A stretch of 64,000 bases of DNA, taken from assembly GCA_965232285.1 (NCBI GenBank), contig CBDDPL010000004.1:2480001-2544000 (forward strand), given 5' to 3'. Under the pieces are notes generated by a model that searched no databases, was not told the origin of the DNA, and saw nothing but the letters and a program-made list of their open reading frames with translations. This DNA is from Denitrobaculum sp965232285. GTDB lineage: Bacteria > Pseudomonadota > Alphaproteobacteria > Kiloniellales > Kiloniellaceae. The position numbers and the translations under genes were made by a program. Shown here piece after piece: positions 61,000-64,000 of this stretch. Each line of letters begins with the position of its first letter. Position 1 is the stretch's first letter.

Positions 61000-61971
61000 A
61001 TGTCCGTGACCGCTCTCGCTTACATCGGGATCCGTTCCGACCGGCTTGCGGACTGGTCGAACTTCGCCGGCAAGCTGCTTGGAATGCAGTTGCTGGAACC
61101 TTCCAACCACGCACTCGCCTTTCGCATGGACGAGCGCAGACAGCGTCTGATCGTCGAAAAGGACTCACGCGACGGCCTGGCCTTCATGGGATGGGAAGTC
61201 GCGCTGAAGGATGATCTCGATGACTATGCCGCGCGGCTCGAAGGTGCCGGAACAGCCGTTCGCTGGGGCAGCCGCGAAGAAGCCGACCGGCGCTTCGTGG
61301 AAGCCCTGATCGCCTTCGACGATCCCGATGGAAACCGCCTCGAACTGGTGTGGAAACCTGCCGCCGACAGCAGCCCCTTTGCACCCGGCCGTCCGATCTC
61401 GGGCTTCATGACCGGCGCGCTCGGCATGGGCCATGCCGTTCTGCATGTCAGAGATGCTTCGGCGCTTCTGCCTTTCTACCGCGATCTGCTGGACTTCAAA
61501 GTCAGCGACTACGGCCTGACGCCCTACCCGCTCTATTTCTTTCACGTCAATGGCCGGCACCACAGCTTCGCGCTGATTGGCTCCGGCCAGACCGGGTTTC
61601 ACCACTTCATGGTCGAGTACGGGAACCTGGACGACGTGGGTCAGGGCTACGACCTCGCGCAGCTCGAGGAAGACCGGATTGCCTACACCCTCGGCCGGCA
61701 CACCAACGACTACATGACCTCCTTCTACGCCAAGTCGCCCTCGGGTTTCCTGGTGGAGAACGGCTGGGGCGGGCGCATCATCGATCCCGAGACCTGGCAG
61801 CCGCACGAAACCCGTGACGGTCCCAGCTTCTGGGGCCACGAGCGACTTCAGATGGCGGAGCACACCCGCAAACGGCTGCGCGACATGCGCCTCGATGCCG
61901 CCGCCCGCGGCCTGCGCGCGCCGCCCCTCGCCGATTGTCCCTGGCTCTATCAGCAGATCATGCGCGACTGA
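61000..61971 (+). CDS. VOC-family extradiol ring-cleavage dioxygenase
   Basis: A 323-residue two-domain enzyme of the type I (BphC-like) extradiol group; ATG 61000 with AGGAGA upstream. The N-terminal VOC repeat (about 1-115) is followed by the catalytic repeat: MGHAVLHVRDASALLPFYRD with the first metal His, YFFHVNGRHHSFALIG, GFHHFMVEYGNLDDVGQGYD with the second metal His, and SFYAKSPSGFLVENGWGG with the usual Glu region near the end. It opens a catechol ring next to its hydroxyls with oxygen and Fe(II). The next two genes fit a meta-cleavage pathway. Confidence 0.88.
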   Translation: MSVTALAYIGIRSDRLADWSNFAGKLLGMQLLEPSNHALAFRMDERRQRLIVEKDSRDGLAFMGWEVALKDDLDDYAARLEGAGTAVRWGSREEADRRFVEALIAFDDPDGNRLELVWKPAADSSPFAPGRPISGFMTGALGMGHAVLHVRDASALLPFYRDLLDFKVSDYGLTPYPLYFFHVNGRHHSFALIGSGQTGFHHFMVEYGNLDDVGQGYDLAQLEEDRIAYTLGRHTNDYMTSFYAKSPSGFLVENGWGGRIIDPETWQPHETRDGPSFWGHERLQMAEHTRKRLRDMRLDAAARGLRAPPLADCPWLYQQIMRD

Positions 61972-61973
61972 AT

Positions 61974-63512
61974 ATGTCGGGCCCCTCGCAGTCTCCAACG
62001 CGCTTCGACGTCGCCATCATCGGTCTCGGCCCGACCGGTGCGACGCTGGCGAACCTGCTCGGCCTCTGCGGACTCTCGGTACTGGTTTTGGAGCGGGAAG
62101 CCGCGGCTTACCACCTGCCCCGCGCGGTCCATTTCGACGACGAAGTCATGCGGGTCTTTCAGACCATCGGGCTCGCCGATGAGATAACGAAGATCGTGCG
62201 CGTCAACCCGGGCATGCGCTTCGTTGACCCCGCGGGCAAGCTGCTGCTCGACTGGCCGCGCCCGCAGGTGGTGGGTCCCCAAGGCTGGCATGCGAGCTAT
62301 CGCTTTCATCAACCGGATCTGGAGAAGATCCTGCGCGCCGGTCTTGAGCGTTTCGAACGGGTCGAGGTCCGCAGCCGAACCGAGTTGACCGGCGCCGAAG
62401 ACAATGGACATTCCGTGACGTTGCGCTGCCAGGATCTGGCAAAGACCGAAGCCTACAGCCTCGAAGCGCGATACCTGGTCGGCTGCGACGGTGCGCGCTC
62501 GACCGTTCGAGGCCTGATCGGGACCGAGATGGAGGATCTGGGCTTTCAGGAACGCTGGCTGGTGATCGATACGCTGCTGAAGCGACCGAAGCCGGAACTG
62601 GGCGACCACACCATCCAGCACTGCGACCCGGCGCGGCCGGCGACCTACGTGCGCTGCCCGGGAAACCGCCGCCGTTGGGAGATCACGGTGCGCGAGGAGG
62701 AAACGGCGGAAGAAATCGCGAGCAACGAGTCCGTCTGGAAGCTGCTCCGGCCCTGGCTGTCACCCGCGGGTGCCGAGATCGAACGCAAGGCCGTCTATAG
62801 TTTCAGATCCGCGGTCGCGAAGTCCTGGCGCGATGGACGGCTTCTGATCGCCGGCGACGCGGCCCATCTCACACCGCCTTTCATGGGACAGGGTATGTGT
62901 GCCGGCATCCGTGACGCCGCCAACCTGGCCTGGAAACTGGCGCTCTGCGCAAAGTCTCTGGCGGACGACAGCCTGCTCGACAGCTACCAGTCCGAACGCC
63001 TCCCCCATGCAAAGACCTATATCGAAACGGCCATGCGTCTTGGCGGCCTGATCAACACCTGCGGAACCGAGGAGGCCTTACGCGCCGCCTTTCCCCAGGG
63101 GGACGGCTCCGCGCGCATGGAAAGCATCGCCCCGCCCCTGGGGCCGGGACTGACCGCCGACAGGACACAGCATCGAGGCCGGCTGTTCCCGCAACCGCTG
63201 CTGTCGAACGGCGCGCGGCTGGATGACCACTGCGGCTACGCGCCGGTGCTGCTGGCGTCGAAATCCCTGTTGATGGATTGCCGCGCGCTGGTCGAAAAGG
63301 CAACCACCCTGGGCATCGCTGTCTTATCATCCGACGAGGAAGACAAGCTCCGCAGAGCGCTGGAAAAACTCGAAACAAAGTCCGTTCTGCTGCGGCCGGA
63401 TCGCTATATTCTGGGCACGGCGGGCGACAGCTCCGAACTCACCTCTTTGCTCAGCGGCCTCCTCCCTTCCCCTCTTCTCAAAAACACTCAGGAAAGCGAC
63501 GCAACACCATGA
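61974..63512 (+). CDS. FAD-dependent aromatic hydroxylase, MhpA-like
   Basis: A 512-residue flavoprotein monooxygenase; ATG 61974 is three bases after the dioxygenase stop. It has the dinucleotide fold VAIIGLGPTGATLANLLGLC with GxGxxG at the N-terminus, RAVHFDDEVMRVFQTIGLAD, YRFHQPDLEKILRAGL, YLVGCDGARSTVRGLIG (DG motif) and GRLLIAGDAAHLTPPFMGQG (GD motif), the order of 3-(3-hydroxyphenyl)propionate hydroxylases. It adds a hydroxyl to a phenolic acid to give the catechol for the dioxygenase. Stop overlaps the next start by four bases. Confidence 0.88.
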   Translation: MSGPSQSPTRFDVAIIGLGPTGATLANLLGLCGLSVLVLEREAAAYHLPRAVHFDDEVMRVFQTIGLADEITKIVRVNPGMRFVDPAGKLLLDWPRPQVVGPQGWHASYRFHQPDLEKILRAGLERFERVEVRSRTELTGAEDNGHSVTLRCQDLAKTEAYSLEARYLVGCDGARSTVRGLIGTEMEDLGFQERWLVIDTLLKRPKPELGDHTIQHCDPARPATYVRCPGNRRRWEITVREEETAEEIASNESVWKLLRPWLSPAGAEIERKAVYSFRSAVAKSWRDGRLLIAGDAAHLTPPFMGQGMCAGIRDAANLAWKLALCAKSLADDSLLDSYQSERLPHAKTYIETAMRLGGLINTCGTEEALRAAFPQGDGSARMESIAPPLGPGLTADRTQHRGRLFPQPLLSNGARLDDHCGYAPVLLASKSLLMDCRALVEKATTLGIAVLSSDEEDKLRRALEKLETKSVLLRPDRYILGTAGDSSELTSLLSGLLPSPLLKNTQESDATP

Positions 63513-64000
63513 AACTCTGTTCTTTTCAGGCCGGCGAAACTTCAAGCTACGGCATTGTCTCGGGCGATGGCATCATCGACCTGGGCAAGCGCTACCCGGA
63601 CAGCACCAGCCTGCGGCACTTTCTTGGACAGCAGGGCCTGGAGGCAGTCCAGTCGCACCAGGGTGACGCGCCTGACCACAGCCTGGAGGCCGTCACCCTG
63701 AACCCCGTCATCACAGATCCGGACAAGATCGTCTGCGTCGGCCTCAATTACCATGAGCATGTCCAGGAGACCGGCCGGACGGTCACGGAGAAGCCGGTCC
63801 TCTTCTCCCGCTTTGCCGGCAGCCAGGTGGGCCACGGCGCGCCCCTGATCAAACCGCTGGAGTCCGACAAGTTCGACTATGAAGGTGAGTTGGCGGTCAT
63901 TATCGGACGTGGCGGCCGGCGCATCAGCGAAAGTGAAGCTCTCGATCATGTGGCCGGTTACGCCTGCTATAACGACGGCAGCGTGCGCGACTGGCAGCGG
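63509..64000 (+). CDS. Fumarylacetoacetate-hydrolase-family protein (3' partial)
   Basis: The frame starts at ATG 63509, overlapping the hydroxylase stop (ATGA), and stays open to the window end (164 codons). Family blocks are clear: DPDKIVCVGLNYHEHVQETG, EKPVLFSRFAGSQVGHGAPL, FDYEGELAVIIGRGG (metal-binding Glu in YEGELA) and VAGYACYNDGSVRDWQR. Such enzymes hydrolyse or hydrate ring-cleavage products; position after the extradiol dioxygenase and hydroxylase fits that step. The C-terminal part lies outside the window. Confidence 0.9.
   Translation, partial: MKLCSFQAGETSSYGIVSGDGIIDLGKRYPDSTSLRHFLGQQGLEAVQSHQGDAPDHSLEAVTLNPVITDPDKIVCVGLNYHEHVQETGRTVTEKPVLFSRFAGSQVGHGAPLIKPLESDKFDYEGELAVIIGRGGRRISESEALDHVAGYACYNDGSVRDWQR

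Noticed and set aside
1..64000. CRISPR arrays, tRNA or rRNA genes, complete insertion sequences
   Set aside because: Looked for regularly spaced repeats, cloverleaf-like ends and transposase motifs while reading; none was found that could be supported.

Overview
The window is a high-GC bacterial chromosome segment, most likely from a marine or soil alphaproteobacterium of the Rhodospirillales/Kiloniellales kind. This placement is inferred from codon bias, the tripartite tricarboxylate (Tct) transporter, the DUF3604 and DUF2333 proteins and the general gene style; no rRNA or tRNA gene is visible to confirm it. The first 3.5 kb and the 7.9-8.4 kb gene are visibly AT-richer than the rest.

Left end (2-1333): the 3' part of an asparagine-synthase-like gene, cut by the window edge. 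From 1360 to about 15.8 kb lies a prophage remnant read entirely on the minus strand. In reading order it holds two paralogous internal-virion/ejection-type proteins with different C-terminal polymorphic-toxin domains, each followed by putative immunity genes (one SCO4402-family gene; one tandem array of three paralogs), then the small and large terminase subunits, a proline-rich short protein, several small structural-looking proteins, and a LamG-plus-M14-carboxypeptidase protein. The large terminase carries an in-frame TGA between its ATPase and nuclease halves. The second toxin carrier has an in-frame TAG at codon 34. No portal, capsid, integrase or lysis gene is in the window. The exchange of toxin domains on a phage ejection scaffold is the most unusual thing here.

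15.8-22.0 kb: a DUF3604 (PHP-like) protein diverges from a tctCBA solute transporter operon that ends with an overlapping GntR/UTRA regulator; a perfect 16-bp palindrome sits in the divergent promoter region. 22.0-26.4 kb: small metabolic and membrane genes (two GNAT acetyltransferases, a dienelactone hydrolase, a DUF3592-like protein), flanked in part by an inverted pair of about 125-bp intergenic repeats.

26.7-48.8 kb: a large iron/siderophore island. It has a FhuF-type ferric reductase and a PvdE-like ABC protein, a TonB-dependent receptor with an AraC regulator, a FhuD/FecCD/FecCD/FecE-type ABC importer, then a yersiniabactin-uptake-like set (methyltransferase, two fused ABC half-transporters, MFS permease, TonB receptor, AraC regulator) and a second TonB receptor/AraC pair. 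Candidate Fur boxes and a conserved 20-bp operator shared by the two last receptors are visible. No siderophore synthetase is present, so the locus looks built for taking up siderophores made elsewhere in the genome or by other organisms.

49.3-64.0 kb: a DUF2333 protein, a SPOR-like secreted protein, two small secreted proteins, a 1.2-kb gene-poor stretch, a D-2-hydroxyacid dehydrogenase, a Cache/HAMP adenylate cyclase, a HupE/UreJ-like membrane protein, a secreted calcineurin-type phosphoesterase, and the start of an aromatic-degradation operon (extradiol dioxygenase, MhpA-like flavin hydroxylase, fumarylacetoacetate-hydrolase-family protein cut by the right edge).
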